DNA of 6,515 nucleotides. Origin: Hyphomicrobium sp. Lineage in GTDB: Bacteria; Pseudomonadota; Alphaproteobacteria; Rhizobiales; Hyphomicrobiaceae. How positions within the stretch are numbered: the first letter of the stretch is position 1; the number at the start of each line of letters is the position of its first letter. The notes under the pieces were generated by a model, which did no database searches, had not been told where the DNA came from, and was given only the letters and a program-made list of their open reading frames with translations. Location: positions 1 to 6,515 of the forward strand of contig JAUVPN010000158.1 in the NCBI GenBank assembly GCA_030598645.1, written 5' to 3'. This document shows, one piece after another, positions 6,448-6,515 of this stretch. Position numbers and translations under genes: made by a program.

Positions 6448-6515
6448 CTGCTTGCGCAAGGCTAGCCGACGCGACCCTGACACTGCATTCCGACCTATTT
6501 CAAAAAGCCCAGCCC

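Noticed and set aside
6448..6515. Possible gene end on either strand after the terminator
   Set aside because: Too short to judge. The frames are either broken by stops or encode nothing recognisable. Only the palindromes CTTGCGCAAG (6451-6460) and GCTAGC (6461-6466) are visible.
1..6515. Mobile element, CRISPR array, phage or defence system
   Set aside because: No transposase or integrase motifs, no regularly spaced repeats and no interruption of the conserved gene order.

Overview
This window carries part of a conserved bacterial translation and RNA-decay cluster, with every gene on the + strand in the order infB (5' end missing), rbfA, truB, rpsO, pnp. This is the distal half of the widespread nusA-infB-rbfA-truB-rpsO-pnp arrangement. 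The protein sequences look alphaproteobacterial and most resemble Rhizobiales/Hyphomicrobiales. Examples are the PNPase start MFDIHRVE, the IF2 ending in [14 protein letters not shown], and the 89-residue S15. The codons are G+C-rich. I cannot name a genus from the sequence alone.

Layout: 2-2101 encodes the last 699 residues of IF2, with the reading frame open to the window edge. An 83-nt spacer (2102-2184) holds small inverted repeats, including a stem-loop with an exact tRNA T-loop sequence. rbfA (2185-2589) and truB (2609-3562) follow closely. A 177-nt spacer (3563-3739) precedes rpsO. It holds a candidate structured S15 leader and a possible 22-codon upstream ORF with an unusually good Shine-Dalgarno sequence. 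rpsO (3740-4009) is followed by a 171-nt spacer (4010-4180) with a hairpin over the rpsO stop codon and a pair of mutually exclusive hairpins before pnp. pnp (4181-6391) ends at a convincing rho-independent terminator (about 6417-6447). The last roughly 65 bases (6448-6515) hold no gene I can support, only the short palindromes CTTGCGCAAG and GCTAGC.

Functionally the genes connect initiation (IF2), 30S maturation (RbfA, S15), tRNA uridine-55 modification (TruB) and 3'-5' RNA turnover (PNPase). The two long spacers on either side of rpsO are where S15 autoregulation and PNPase post-transcriptional control are expected from related systems.

The coding content is ordinary housekeeping. I see no mobile element, CRISPR array, phage gene or defence system. 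The observations worth following up are in the non-coding spacers, chiefly the rpsO leader, plus one unusual substitution in TruB.
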